NCBI RefSeq assembly: GCF_030814655.1
Contig: NZ_JAUSVK010000001.1
Span: 5,339,001 to 5,403,000 of the forward strand
DNA length: 64,000 nt
Reading direction: 5' to 3'
Source of the DNA: Labrys monachus
GTDB taxonomy: Bacteria > Pseudomonadota > Alphaproteobacteria > Rhizobiales > Labraceae
Shown here piece by piece: positions 1 to 9,479 of this stretch; the stretch's first letter is position 1; every line of letters starts with the position of its first letter. Under the pieces are notes generated by a model, which saw only the letters and a list, made by a program, of their open reading frames with translations, had not been told where the DNA came from and made no database searches. A program made the position numbers and the translations under genes.

Positions 1-358
1 CGAAGATCAGCACGGTGATCGTCGCCATCAAGGCATATTGCCGTCCGAAGATCTCCGGCTTGAAGACCAGGATGGCGAAGTGGGCGCCCGCCGCGATCAG
101 CCAGATGACCCCGCCCCAGGCCGATGCCATCCACAGGCCGACGGCCGCGACGAGATCGAACACGGCGAAGAAGATGACGGCGCTCTGCGTCAGCACCGGC
201 AATTCGAGGAAGCGCGCGGGATCGGCATGGCCGATGCCGAGAATGAGGCACCAATGGATGATGCCCTTGGCGAGCCAGATCACGCCGACGCCGCGCATGA
301 ACCACAGGAGATAGATTCCATAGGGCTGGCCCTCACGATCGATCTCGATGTCGCTCAT
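1..358 (-). CDS. DUF6163 family membrane protein (partial, runs off left edge)
   Basis: The reading frame starts with an ATG at 358 (MSDIEIDREGQ) and stays open to the window edge for about 119 residues, so the C-terminus is missing. It has several hydrophobic segments, for example IYLLWFMRGVGVIWLAKG near residues 14-32 and a VIFFAVFDLVAAVGLW stretch further on, so it is a small integral membrane protein. The sequence resembles the DUF6163 family, which I know as a conserved short protein next to hemB in Hyphomicrobiales. It is transcribed divergently from hemB across a 226-base gap in which I see no clear site. The function is unknown. Confidence 0.75.
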   Translation of the reverse strand, partial: MSDIEIDREGQPYGIYLLWFMRGVGVIWLAKGIIHWCLILGIGHADPARFLELPVLTQSAVIFFAVFDLVAAVGLWMASAWGGVIWLIAAGAHFAILVFKPEIFGRQYALMATITVLIF

Positions 359-551
359 GCCCTGCCCGTTCCTCTCGCTCGCGGGTCCCCGCCCGCGGGA
401 GCCCGTGGCCTTTTACCCGCCGATCGCCGCAAGGGCAAAGATTCTCGATCGGGTCCCCTCGCCCGCCGCCGTTCTCCCCTGTCCGACCCATGCGCGGCGG
501 GCCGCACGGGTGTGACACCGGGGCATGTTCGCGGCCGGACGGATGTGATAA

Positions 552-1628
<1,077 letters not shown>

Positions 1629-1655
1629 GCCGTCGCCCTTTCCCGCGCCGCCGCC

Positions 1656-1955
1656 TCACCGATCGATATGGCCGAGGTTCCGGCCGGGATCGAGCCTGTC
1701 GCGCACCAGCTGCTTGAGGGTCTTCACGTCCGGGAATCCGCCGTCGCGCTTGCGCTCCCAGATTTCCTCGCCGTCATACTCGATCCGGAAGGCACCGCCC
1801 GTCGCCGGAACCAGCGTGACGGAACCGATATCCTCGGCAAAGGTGGACAGCAATTCCTGCGCCATCCACGCCGCGCGCAGCAGCCACTGGCATTGACGGC
1901 AATAGACGATGGTGATGCGGGGCGGGGCTGCCCCTTCGGGTCCGGCTTGCGGCAT
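1656..1955 (-). CDS. Rdx / SelT-SelW-SelH family thioredoxin-like protein
   Basis: A 99-residue protein with a CxxC redox motif (YCRQCQWLLRAAW) soon after the first beta strand, followed by EYDGEEIWERKRDGGFPD and a C-terminal LVRDRLDPGRNLGH, the layout of the bacterial Rdx (SelW-like) family. Cysteine replaces the selenocysteine found in animal homologues. A redox role is inferred from the fold; the substrate is unknown. I chose the ATG at 1955 (MPQAGPEG); the frame is open further upstream to 2042, but that would overlap the region just before the divergent lipoprotein-permease gene. Confidence 0.8.
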   Translation of the reverse strand: MPQAGPEGAAPPRITIVYCRQCQWLLRAAWMAQELLSTFAEDIGSVTLVPATGGAFRIEYDGEEIWERKRDGGFPDVKTLKQLVRDRLDPGRNLGHIDR

Positions 1956-2052
1956 GGTTGTTCCGAGATTCGCGGGTTGTAGCTCTTGCGTGTCGTCCGG
2001 GGAAAGTGCATCGAACGAGTGTCGCTCTGCACACTGCGCCATAGAAGCTGCC

Positions 2053-3393
2053 TTGATTCAACGCATCGCCGTTCTGCTCCTCCTGGCCCTCGGCCTCGCC
2101 GGCTGCGGCGATGCGCTCGATCCGGACCAGGTTCGGGCGTGCCGGCAGACCTTGCCCGCCGTCAGCCTCGACGCCACCAGCATCACGGTCACGCACGTCG
2201 CGCCTGCCGGTCCGCCCGGCATGATCCGCATCGACTATCGCACCATCGAGGCAGGACGGGAACACCACCATCTCGTCATCTGCGGCTTCGGCCCGAGTCC
2301 CGAGGACAGGGACGGCACCGAATTGAACCGTCTCTCGACGGAGGATCGCGCCTATTCGCCGATCGGCCTGCATATCCTCAAACGGTATTGGCTGGACCGG
2401 CACGAGGATTCCTCCCTCGCCGATCCCGGCCCGGGCGACACGCAGGCCGACGTCCCGGAAATCGCCTCCTCCCTCGCCTATTTCATGCAGTCCTTCTGCA
2501 ACGGCGTGCCGAACACGGCGATAACCATGCTCATCGCCGTCGCCTATGCGCTGATCTACGGGCTCGTCGGCCGGATCAACTTCACCTTCGGCGATTTTGC
2601 CGCGCTCGGCAGCTTCGCCACCGTCTCCGTCCTGTTGTTCGCGGCTGCGACGTCGCCGACGGCATCGGTCCTGGTCGTCCTCGTCGGTCTCTGCCTCGCC
2701 ATCGGCCTCGCCGTCTTCTGGGGCAACGTGGTCGAGCGCCTCGTCTTCGCGCCGCTCGCCTTCCGGCGGGGACAATCCGTCCTCATCGCCACCGTCGCGG
2801 TCTCGCTGATCATGCAGGAGGTGATGCGCATGGCGACGAGATCCAGGAACCCCTGGGCCCATCCCCTTCTCAACGATCCCATCCCCCTCGCCCGCGCCGG
2901 CGAATTCATCGTCGACGTCACGCCGATGCAGATCCTCATCGGCGCGATGGTGCCGGTGCTGTCCCTGACGGTGGTCGGCCTGATGCGTCGCAGCGATTTC
3001 GGCCGGCGCTGGCGGGCGACCGCCGACGATCCCGTGATGGCCAATCTCATGGGCATTTCGAGCCGGGCCATGCTGGCGCAGACATTCGCCCTCGCCACGG
3101 CCCTGGCCGGCCTCGGCGGCTTCATCATGACGGTGTATTACGGCGGAGCGGATTATTCGATCGGCACCATGCTCGGCCTCAAGGGCCTGGTCGCGGCCGT
3201 GGTCGGCGGGATCGGCTCGATCGAGGGCGCGCTTCTCGGCGGCTTCGCCCTCGGCCTTTTCGAAGTGGCCTGGTCCGCCTATCTGCCGATCGACTATCGT
3301 GACATCGCCGTCATGATTCTGCTGGTGGCGACGCTGGTTTTCCGGCCGGGAGGGCTGCTCGGCCTCGCCGAAGCGCGTCCGAGGCAGGTTTGA
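2053..3393 (+). CDS. LivH-type ABC permease with an N-terminal lipoprotein-like domain
   Basis: The C-terminal part, from about residue 140 to 446, is a branched-chain amino acid ABC permease of the LivH family: ALIYGLVGRINFTFGDFAAL at the start, then repeated hydrophobic segments, GLKGLVAAVVGGIGSIEGA and a final FRPGGLLG. It is preceded by a signal peptide with a lipobox (LGLAGC, Cys18) and about 120 hydrophilic residues not found in ordinary LivH. I placed the start at the TTG at 2053 because the only in-frame ATG (1909) lies inside the divergent Rdx gene and would put hydrophilic sequence before the signal peptide. No LivM, ATPase or binding protein is nearby, so the partner subunits are unknown. 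Confidence 0.8.
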   Translation: MIQRIAVLLLLALGLAGCGDALDPDQVRACRQTLPAVSLDATSITVTHVAPAGPPGMIRIDYRTIEAGREHHHLVICGFGPSPEDRDGTELNRLSTEDRAYSPIGLHILKRYWLDRHEDSSLADPGPGDTQADVPEIASSLAYFMQSFCNGVPNTAITMLIAVAYALIYGLVGRINFTFGDFAALGSFATVSVLLFAAATSPTASVLVVLVGLCLAIGLAVFWGNVVERLVFAPLAFRRGQSVLIATVAVSLIMQEVMRMATRSRNPWAHPLLNDPIPLARAGEFIVDVTPMQILIGAMVPVLSLTVVGLMRRSDFGRRWRATADDPVMANLMGISSRAMLAQTFALATALAGLGGFIMTVYYGGADYSIGTMLGLKGLVAAVVGGIGSIEGALLGGFALGLFEVAWSAYLPIDYRDIAVMILLVATLVFRPGGLLGLAEARPRQV

Positions 3394-3469
3394 GCCGCAA
3401 CGCACAGGATTTGCAACAGGACAGCCGAGGCCGGCGGCGCGGGGGAATCGGCGGGATGCTCGTTCTTTC

Positions 3470-3483
3470 TTGATCGATATCAA
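3470..3483. promoter_or_regulatory. Candidate FNR/FixK-type binding site
   Basis: The sequence TTGATCGATATCAA matches the FNR/FixK pattern TTGAT-N4-ATCAA with both half-sites perfect. It lies in the 194-base gap between the permease fusion and bpt, centred about 111 bases before the bpt start, and bpt is the only gene it could serve downstream. Binding is inferred from the motif alone. Confidence 0.5.
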
Positions 3484-3587
3484 TTTATTGAACGCGCATC
3501 TTCAACAAGTGTTCAGCCTCGCCGTCTAGAGTGCGCCACTAGCCTCACGCCGATCCCGGTGATAGATTTACATGATGCGCAAGGAGA

Positions 3588-4343
3588 ATGGCGTTGAGCA
3601 TAGAAATACGCGATTCACCGCAGTTCTATCTGACGGCGCCCTCGCCGTGCCCTTATCTGCAAGGCAAGCAGGAGCGCAAGGTTTTCACGCACCTGATCGG
3701 CGAACGGGCGACGCGCCTCAATGACGTGCTGAGCCATGGCGGCTTCCGCCGCTCGCAGACCATCGCCTATCGCCCCGCCTGCGAAAGCTGCAAGGCGTGC
3801 GTCTCGGTGCGCGTGCCGGTCGCCGATTTCGTCTGGAACAAGTCCTTCCGCCGCACTCTTCGCGCCAATCAGGATGTGATCTCCGACATGCGGGCGGCAA
3901 CGCCGACGTCGGAGCAATATTCGACCTTCCGCGCCTATCTCGACGAGCGCCACGCCGATGGCGGCATGGCCGACATGACGGTGCTCGACTATGCGATGAT
4001 GGTCGAGGACAGCCACGTCAACACCAAGCTCGTCGAATACCGTCTCCGGGGCGACAACCTGCCGCTCAACCGCCATGGCGAGGGACCGCTGATCGGCGTG
4101 TCGCTCACCGACGTCCTCGCCGACGGCCTTTCGATGGTCTATTCGTTCTATGAACCGGAAATGACCGATCGCAGCATCGGCACCCTGATGATCCTCGACC
4201 ATATCCACCGGACGCAGGAACTCGGCCTGCCCTATCTCTATCTCGGCTATTGGGTCGAAGGCTCGCGCAAGATGGCCTATAAGGGCCGCTTCCTGCCGCA
4301 GGAGCGCCTCGGCCCCAATGGCTGGGACCGAGTGGAGAAATGA
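3588..4343 (+). CDS. bpt: Aspartate/glutamate leucyltransferase (bacterial arginyltransferase-like, Bpt)
   Basis: The protein transfers leucine from Leu-tRNA to N-terminal Asp or Glu residues, marking proteins for ClpS/ClpAP (EC 2.3.2.29 family). Visible features are the N-terminal [20 protein letters not shown] block, the cysteine cluster [16 protein letters not shown] (Cys65, Cys68, Cys71), FRRTLRAN, and the C-terminal [20 protein letters not shown] typical of the family. Length (251) is normal. The ATG at 3588 is only one base from a perfect AAGGAG (3581-3586); the in-frame TTG at 3594 has ideal 7-base spacing and may be the real start, giving 249 residues. clpS and clpA lie about 44 kb away in the same window. 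Confidence 0.95.
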   Translation: MALSIEIRDSPQFYLTAPSPCPYLQGKQERKVFTHLIGERATRLNDVLSHGGFRRSQTIAYRPACESCKACVSVRVPVADFVWNKSFRRTLRANQDVISDMRAATPTSEQYSTFRAYLDERHADGGMADMTVLDYAMMVEDSHVNTKLVEYRLRGDNLPLNRHGEGPLIGVSLTDVLADGLSMVYSFYEPEMTDRSIGTLMILDHIHRTQELGLPYLYLGYWVEGSRKMAYKGRFLPQERLGPNGWDRVEK

Positions 4344-4388
4344 GAGTGTCCGGCGCCCGCCTCGGGCGACTTCGAAAGCGGTCAGCCT

Positions 4389-4622
4389 TCAGAAGTTGAA
4401 GAACTTCTCGCGCAGCGCGTCTTCATAGTCCTTCTTGGCCGCCAGGACCTTGCCACGGATTTCGTCTTCGCGGAAATGGGCCTGTTCCCATTCGTCGACC
4501 TCGGCCACCGAATGATTGACGGAGGCCAGCGCCTCTTCCTGCCGGATGGCGGCGATCCATTCCTCGACGGCGGCCTTGTAGGCAGCCTGCAGTTGATCGA
4601 GTTCCAACGTATTGTCTTCCAT
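4389..4622 (-). CDS. Small acidic protein of unknown function
   Basis: A 77-residue protein, MEDNTLELDQLQAAYKAA to the C-terminal EDALREKFFNF, rich in Glu, Ala, Lys and Asp and without membrane segments; it looks all-helical, with hydrophobic residues at helical spacing. Codon use matches its neighbours, and this frame is far more protein-like than the overlapping alternatives on the same strand. It is convergent with bpt. The start codon lies in one arm of an inverted repeat with a G6 run (see that entry). I do not recognise a function. Confidence 0.65.
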   Translation of the reverse strand: MEDNTLELDQLQAAYKAAVEEWIAAIRQEEALASVNHSVAEVDEWEQAHFREDEIRGKVLAAKKDYEDALREKFFNF

Positions 4623-4662
4623 GATGCACCCCCCAATGAGCGCCTCTATAGGGGGGCATCAT
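4621..4662. repeat. Inverted repeat over the start of the small acidic ORF
   Basis: ATGATGCACCCCCC (4621-4634) is followed after 16 bases by GGGGGGCATCAT (4651-4662), a near-perfect inverted repeat with one extra base in the left arm. In the transcript of the minus-strand ORF, one arm includes most of the start codon and its upstream G-rich stretch, so a hairpin could mask the ribosome-binding region. The regulatory role is inferred. Confidence 0.45.
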
Positions 4663-4751
4663 GAAGGTAAGACGACGGCTGCGGGAGGTTCACCAGCCTC
4701 CCCTCGGCCGCGCCGTTCCGGCTGTCCGCCGATCGTCCCGGGCGCAGCGCA

Positions 4752-5765
4752 TCATTGCCCGGTGACGGGCGCGCAGCTCTCCCCCAGCACCATGGCCGGC
4801 TGGAAAACGACGTTGCGCGGCGGCGAATCCGCGCCCCGGCTGATGCGGTCGATGAGGAGGCGGAGCGCCTCGTTGGTCATCTCGGCGACGGGGTGCTCCG
4901 TCCGGGTCAGCCGCGGGCGCAGCCCGCCGATGCCCGGAATGGTATCGGTGGACGCGATCGAGATGTCTTCCGGGCAGCGCAGGCCGAGATCGGCGACGGC
5001 CCGCATCACACCGAGCGCCATGACGCCGTTGGCGACATAGAGCGCGCTGGGACGGTCCGGCCGATCGAGGAGCTCGCGCGAGACTGAATAGGCGACGTCC
5101 TCGCGGAACTCGCCGGCGCGGATGTGGCCCGGCTGGGGAGCGAGGCCCCTCTCCTGCATCGCCTGGAGCATGCCCTCCAGACGGCCGCGCCCCGTCGTCA
5201 GATGCATCATGCCGGTGATCGTGCCGATCCGCCGGTGCCCGAGATCGAGGAGATAGTTCGTCACCTGCCGGGCCGCCGAGACGTTGTCGATCGTCACGGT
5301 GTCGGAGCGGCTGTCGTCGACGATGCGCCCGAACAGCACCATCGGCATCGGGCTGCCGTCGAAGTCGCGCTGGTCATGCGTCAGCGATTCGCCGACGGGC
5401 ACCAGCACGACGCCGTCGCAGGAGAGCGTCCTTATGCGGGCCAGGATGCGCTTCTCGTTGTCGGGCTTCTCGTCGCTGTTGAAGACGACGAGGGAGTAGC
5501 CCCAGGCCGCGACCGCGGCTTCCGCCGCGCAGACGATGCGGGCGAAGAACGGATTGGCGAGGTCGGCCACCACGATGGCGATCAGCTGGCTTCGCCCGCG
5601 CTTGAGGTTGCGCGCCGCCAGCATGGGGGCATAGTTCAGCCGGGCGACCGCCGCCTGGACGCGCGCCCGCAGCTCCGGGCTGACATAGGCACTGTCATTG
5701 ATGACGGCCGAGACCGTCGCCGTCGATACGCCTGCCGCTTGCGCGACGTCTCTGATGGTTGCCAC
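4752..5765 (-). CDS. LacI-family transcriptional regulator
   Basis: A 337-residue repressor-type protein with the N-terminal LacI helix-turn-helix (TIRDVAQAAGVSTATVSAV), the hinge helix region (LAARNLKRGRSQLIAIVV) and a periplasmic-binding-protein-like sugar-sensing domain ending in LGESCAPVTGQ. I chose the GTG at 5765 because it puts the helix-turn-helix at residue 3, as is normal; the open frame upstream runs through the promoter region. It is divergent from a ribose-type ABC transporter and probably controls it in response to the transported sugar, through the inverted repeats between the two genes. Confidence 0.92.
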   Translation of the reverse strand: MATIRDVAQAAGVSTATVSAVINDSAYVSPELRARVQAAVARLNYAPMLAARNLKRGRSQLIAIVVADLANPFFARIVCAAEAAVAAWGYSLVVFNSDEKPDNEKRILARIRTLSCDGVVLVPVGESLTHDQRDFDGSPMPMVLFGRIVDDSRSDTVTIDNVSAARQVTNYLLDLGHRRIGTITGMMHLTTGRGRLEGMLQAMQERGLAPQPGHIRAGEFREDVAYSVSRELLDRPDRPSALYVANGVMALGVMRAVADLGLRCPEDISIASTDTIPGIGGLRPRLTRTEHPVAEMTNEALRLLIDRISRGADSPPRNVVFQPAMVLGESCAPVTGQ

Positions 5766-5773
5766 CGAACACC

Positions 5774-5897
5774 CAGCTAATCGTTTCGTCAAATCTGGGT
5801 GACCATGACCGGCAAGTCCAGAAGAAACTGGCGCATAATCGCACTTTTTTCTTGCCTCTTCCGTCCCGATCGTCAAATCTGACGAAACGATTAGCTG
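5774..5897. promoter_or_regulatory. Divergent control region with two inverted 18-bp operator candidates
   Basis: CAGCTAATCGTTTCGTCA at 5774-5791 is repeated as a perfect reverse complement at 5880-5897. The CGTCAAATCT that ends or adjoins each site (5787-5796 and 5871-5880) is also a direct repeat. One copy lies 9 bases from the regulator start and the other about 54 bases before the transporter start. This arrangement suits a LacI-type repressor acting on both promoters, possibly by looping; binding is inferred. Confidence 0.55.
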
Positions 5898-5950
5898 ACG
5901 TTCGCCAGGCAAATGCGCGCCAGAACGCGATCGCACGGGGAGAGGAAAAA

Positions 5951-6892
5951 ATGAGAAACTGGACGATGGGACTTGCGGCTGCCGGCCTCGCGCTCGCAGC
6001 GGGCGCCGCTCAGGCGGATGAGAAGCTGCTGGGCATCGTGTCGATCGCGGCGACCGAGGCCAACAATGTCCGCTACATCGCCGGCGCCACCGCCGCGGCC
6101 AAGGAAGACGGCTGGACGGTTTCGGTGATCGACGCCGCCGGCAGCGCCGACCAGGCCAATTCGGCGATCCAGAACTTCGCCGAGCGCGGCGCCGGTGCCG
6201 TGATCGACATGGTGTTCCCCTATTCCTCGATCGGCGCCGGCCTCGCCGCGGCGAAGGGCGCCAACATCCCGGTCGTCACCTGGGGCGGCGGCCTCGGCGG
6301 CACCGTCGCCGCCACCAACGGCTCGGGCGCCGCGATCGCCGAGCCCGTGCTGAAGAAGATGCTGGCCGATTTCGGCGACAAGGGCAGCCTGCTCGCCCTC
6401 ACCTACCGGACCGGCGAAGTCTGCCGCAACCGCGAAGTGCTGATGGACCAGATCCTGGCGAAGAGCCCCGGCATCACCGTCACCAAGAACGAGGTCCGCA
6501 TTCCCGGCTATTTCGAGGACGGGGCGCAATATGCCAATGCGTGGCTGGCCTCCCATCCGGGCGGCGACGAGAAGCTCGCCATCTGGGGCTGCTGGGACGA
6601 CCCGGCGATCGGCGCCATCGGGGCGCTGCGCCAGCAGGGCCGCGACGACGTCAAGGTCTATGGCGTGAACGGCAATGCGCAGGCGATCGAGAACATCCAG
6701 AACGGCCATATGACGGCGACCGCCTGGGAAGACAGCTACACCGAAGGCTACAAGATGGTTAAGCTGCTCAAGGACATCAAAGCCGCCGGCGCCGGCTGGA
6801 CGCCGAAGGCCGTCGAGGTCCCGGCCGTGCTCGTCACGCAGGACACCGTCGCCCAGTTCGTCAAGGACCATCCGGACGCCACCGGCCAATAG
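5951..6892 (+). CDS. Sugar ABC transporter substrate-binding protein (ribose type)
   Basis: A 313-residue periplasmic protein with a clear signal peptide (MRNWTMGLAAAGLALAAGAAQA, cleavage before DEK) followed by a type-I periplasmic binding fold (Peripla_BP_4/RbsB-like): LGIVSIAATEANNVRYIAG, a middle KNEVRIPGYFEDGAQ and a C-terminal GHMTATAWEDSYTEGYKM. The start at 5951 is preceded by GGGGAGAGG, a strong ribosome-binding site; the open frame upstream (to 5759) lacks one and runs through the operator. It delivers a sugar to the permease and ATPase downstream. Which sugar cannot be read from the sequence. Confidence 0.93.
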   Translation: MRNWTMGLAAAGLALAAGAAQADEKLLGIVSIAATEANNVRYIAGATAAAKEDGWTVSVIDAAGSADQANSAIQNFAERGAGAVIDMVFPYSSIGAGLAAAKGANIPVVTWGGGLGGTVAATNGSGAAIAEPVLKKMLADFGDKGSLLALTYRTGEVCRNREVLMDQILAKSPGITVTKNEVRIPGYFEDGAQYANAWLASHPGGDEKLAIWGCWDDPAIGAIGALRQQGRDDVKVYGVNGNAQAIENIQNGHMTATAWEDSYTEGYKMVKLLKDIKAAGAGWTPKAVEVPAVLVTQDTVAQFVKDHPDATGQ

Positions 6893-6911
6893 GCGGATCA
6901 GGCCCAGTTTC

Positions 6912-8471
6912 ATGCTTGCCCAAGAAGCCCTGCCGGTCGCGGAACCGCTGCCGGCAACCCCGTTCCTGGCCGCAGAGAACGTCGCCAAGTCCTTCGGCGG
7001 CGTTCATGCCCTCAGGGATGTCTCCCTGTCCCTGAATGCCGGCGAGGTGCACGGCCTCGTCGGCGCCAACGGGGCCGGCAAATCCACGTTGATCCGCATC
7101 CTCGCCGGGCTGACGCAGCCCGATCGCGGCCGGATCCTTCTCGACGGCACGCCGGTGGGGATCGCCACGCCCCAGCGCGCCACCCATCTCGGCATGAACT
7201 TCATCCACCAGGAACTCGCCTTCGTTCCCGGCATGACGGTGCTGCAGAACATCATGCTCGGCCTGCCCAAAAAGACGCGTCTGGGCATGATCGACTGGAA
7301 GGCGATCGCGCGCGACGTCGAGCCGGTCGCCCGGCGCGTCGGCATCACGGCGCCGCTCTTCGCCAATGTGAAGGGGCTTTCCACCGCCGAGAACTGGCTG
7401 ATCAACATCGCCCGCGCCCTCATCCAGAAGGCCCGTCTCATCGTGATGGACGAGCCGACGGCATCGCTTTCGGCCAAGGAGAGCGAAAAGCTCTTCTCCA
7501 TCATCGAGGATCTCTCGAAATCCGGCGTCGCCGTGCTCTATGTTTCCCACCGGCTCGACGAGGTGCTGCGGCTGTGCGCCAATGTCACGGCCTTCCGCGA
7601 CGGCCGCTCCGTCGCCCGCATCGAGAAGAAGGACCTGACGCGCGCAGCCCTCGTCGAGGCCATCGTCGGCCGGGGCGTCGAGCGCCTCGCCAAGACGCAG
7701 GCGCCGGCGCGTCGACAGGACGTCGCCCTCCAGGTCCGCGCCATCGCCCGACCGCCCCGGGTTAAGGAGGTCAGCTTCGATCTCCACCACGGCGAGGTGC
7801 TCGGCATCGGCGGCCTCGTCGGCGCAGGCCGCAGCGAGCTCGCGCGCCTCCTGTTCGGCGCCGACAGGCCGGCGGCCGGCACCATGACGCTCGGCGGCCG
7901 GCCCTATGCGCCGCGCAATCCCGCCCAGGCCGTCAGGGCCGGGCTCGGCCTCGTGCCGGAGGAGCGCCGGACCGAGGGCCTCGTCCTCACCAAGGGCGTC
8001 GCCTTCAACCTCCAGATCGCCAATCTCTCCAGGATCGTCCGCAGCCCCATGCTGCCGCTGATCGACTACCGCAAGCGCAGGACGGCCTCGATCGAGACGA
8101 TACGCGACCTTGCGATCAAGACCGCCAGCATCGAGACGCCGGTCGGCCGCCTCAGCGGCGGCAACCAGCAGAAGGTCGTCATCGGGCGCTGGCTGCTGCG
8201 CGCGCCCCAGGTGCTCATCCTCGACGAGCCGACGCGCGGCGTCGACATCGGCGCCCGCGGCGAGATCCACCGCCTGATCCGCGACCTCGCCGCCAAGGGC
8301 ATGGCGGTCGTCGTCATCTCTTCCGAGCCGGACGAACTGCCGGACCTGTGCGACCGGGTCCTCGTCATGGCGGAGGGCCGGATCGTCCGCGAACTGCAGG
8401 GAGATGCCCTCTCCCGCAACGCCATCATCGAAGCAAGCTACGCCGAAGCGGCCCCCGCCGGGAGACTCTGA
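6912..8471 (+). CDS. Sugar ABC transporter ATP-binding protein (RbsA/MglA type, double ATPase)
   Basis: A 519-residue protein with two ABC domains. The first has an intact Walker A (GANGAGKST, residues 51-59) and Walker B (LIVMDEPTASLS) with a degenerate signature (LSTAENWLIN). The second has the degenerate Walker A (GGLVGAGRSEL) that is normal for this family, and a standard signature and Walker B (LSGGNQQKVV, VLILDEPTRGVD). It powers import of the sugar bound by the upstream protein. The gene is 19 bases after the binding-protein gene and 2 bases before the permease gene, so the three form an operon. Confidence 0.95.
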   Translation: MLAQEALPVAEPLPATPFLAAENVAKSFGGVHALRDVSLSLNAGEVHGLVGANGAGKSTLIRILAGLTQPDRGRILLDGTPVGIATPQRATHLGMNFIHQELAFVPGMTVLQNIMLGLPKKTRLGMIDWKAIARDVEPVARRVGITAPLFANVKGLSTAENWLINIARALIQKARLIVMDEPTASLSAKESEKLFSIIEDLSKSGVAVLYVSHRLDEVLRLCANVTAFRDGRSVARIEKKDLTRAALVEAIVGRGVERLAKTQAPARRQDVALQVRAIARPPRVKEVSFDLHHGEVLGIGGLVGAGRSELARLLFGADRPAAGTMTLGGRPYAPRNPAQAVRAGLGLVPEERRTEGLVLTKGVAFNLQIANLSRIVRSPMLPLIDYRKRRTASIETIRDLAIKTASIETPVGRLSGGNQQKVVIGRWLLRAPQVLILDEPTRGVDIGARGEIHRLIRDLAAKGMAVVVISSEPDELPDLCDRVLVMAEGRIVRELQGDALSRNAIIEASYAEAAPAGRL

Positions 8472-8473
8472 CC

Positions 8474-9469
8474 ATGACACGGACCGCAACGGCCCCTCGC
8501 AGCCTTTCGCCGCGCGCCAAGGAATTTCTCGGCTTCTTTTCGCGCTATGCCACGATCATCGGCCTGGTGGCGATGGTCGTCGCCTTCTCCCTGCTGTCGC
8601 CGCGCGCCTTCCCGACCGTCAACAATTTCACCAACGTCCTCAACCAGGCGTCGCTGACGATGATCATCGCCGCCGGCCTGACGCTGGCGGTGATCGTCGG
8701 CGAACTCGACCTGTCGATCGGCTTTGCGGCCAGCCTGCACGGCGTCCTCGTCACCGGCCTCATCGTCAGCAACAAGCTGCCGATCCCGGTCGCGATCCTG
8801 ATCGTCCTGGCGGCCGGCGCCCTGATCGGACTCATCAACGGGTTGATCGTCACCAAGATACGCGTCAATTCCGTCATCGCCACGCTGGGGGTCGGCACCA
8901 TCCTCACCGGCCTCTCCTTCGCCTATTCGGCCGGCGTGCCGATCGTGGCGGGCGTCCCCGAAGCCTTCCTGCAGCTTTCGCTCGGACGATGGCTCTTCGG
9001 CATCCCCAACAACATCCTGATCATGGTCGCGGTGCTCGGCGGGCTCTGGCTGCTGGTCGAGCGGACCTCGCTCGGGCAGGAGATCCAGGCCGTCGGCGGC
9101 AATCCGGCGGCGGCACGCCTGGCCGGCATCGACGTCGACCGCATCAAGATCCTCGGCTTCGTGATTTCCGGGGTCTGCGCCGCGCTGACGGGCATCCTGC
9201 TCGCCTCCCGCCTCGGCAGCGGCACGACGAGCGCCGCCGACAGCTACCTGCTCACCGCCTTCGCCGCCGTCTTCCTCGGCTCCGCCACGCTGCGCGACGG
9301 CGAGTTCCATGTCTTCGGCACGCTGGTCGGCGCCCTCATCATCGCCTTCGGCTTCAACGGCCTGAACATCTTCGGGGCACCCACCTATTCGCAATATGTG
9401 CTCCAGGGTGCCATCCTGATCATCGCCGTCGGGCTCTCCAGCCTCGGACGCTTCATCGCCGAAAGCTAA
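8474..9469 (+). CDS. Sugar ABC transporter permease (RbsC type)
   Basis: A 331-residue inner-membrane protein with about ten hydrophobic segments. It has the RbsC-family patterns ASLTMIIAAGLTLAVIVGELDLSI (shown only in part here), INGLIVTKIRVNSVIATLG, EIQAVGGNPAAARLAGI and a C-terminal FGFNGLNIFGAPTYSQYVLQG. The start at 8474 lies 2 bases after the ATPase stop codon. It forms the transport channel of the operon. The frame is intact and codon use is the same as in its neighbours. Confidence 0.94.
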   Translation: MTRTATAPRSLSPRAKEFLGFFSRYATIIGLVAMVVAFSLLSPRAFPTVNNFTNVLNQASLTMIIAAGLTLAVIVGELDLSIGFAASLHGVLVTGLIVSNKLPIPVAILIVLAAGALIGLINGLIVTKIRVNSVIATLGVGTILTGLSFAYSAGVPIVAGVPEAFLQLSLGRWLFGIPNNILIMVAVLGGLWLLVERTSLGQEIQAVGGNPAAARLAGIDVDRIKILGFVISGVCAALTGILLASRLGSGTTSAADSYLLTAFAAVFLGSATLRDGEFHVFGTLVGALIIAFGFNGLNIFGAPTYSQYVLQGAILIIAVGLSSLGRFIAES

Positions 9470-9479
9470 GGTTCCAACC

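Noticed and set aside
1774-3483. A 569-codon open frame antisense to the permease fusion gene
   Set aside because: Its composition (Arg/Asp/Glu/Gly repeats, no hydrophobic core) is that of an antisense frame; the plus strand encodes an obvious membrane protein.
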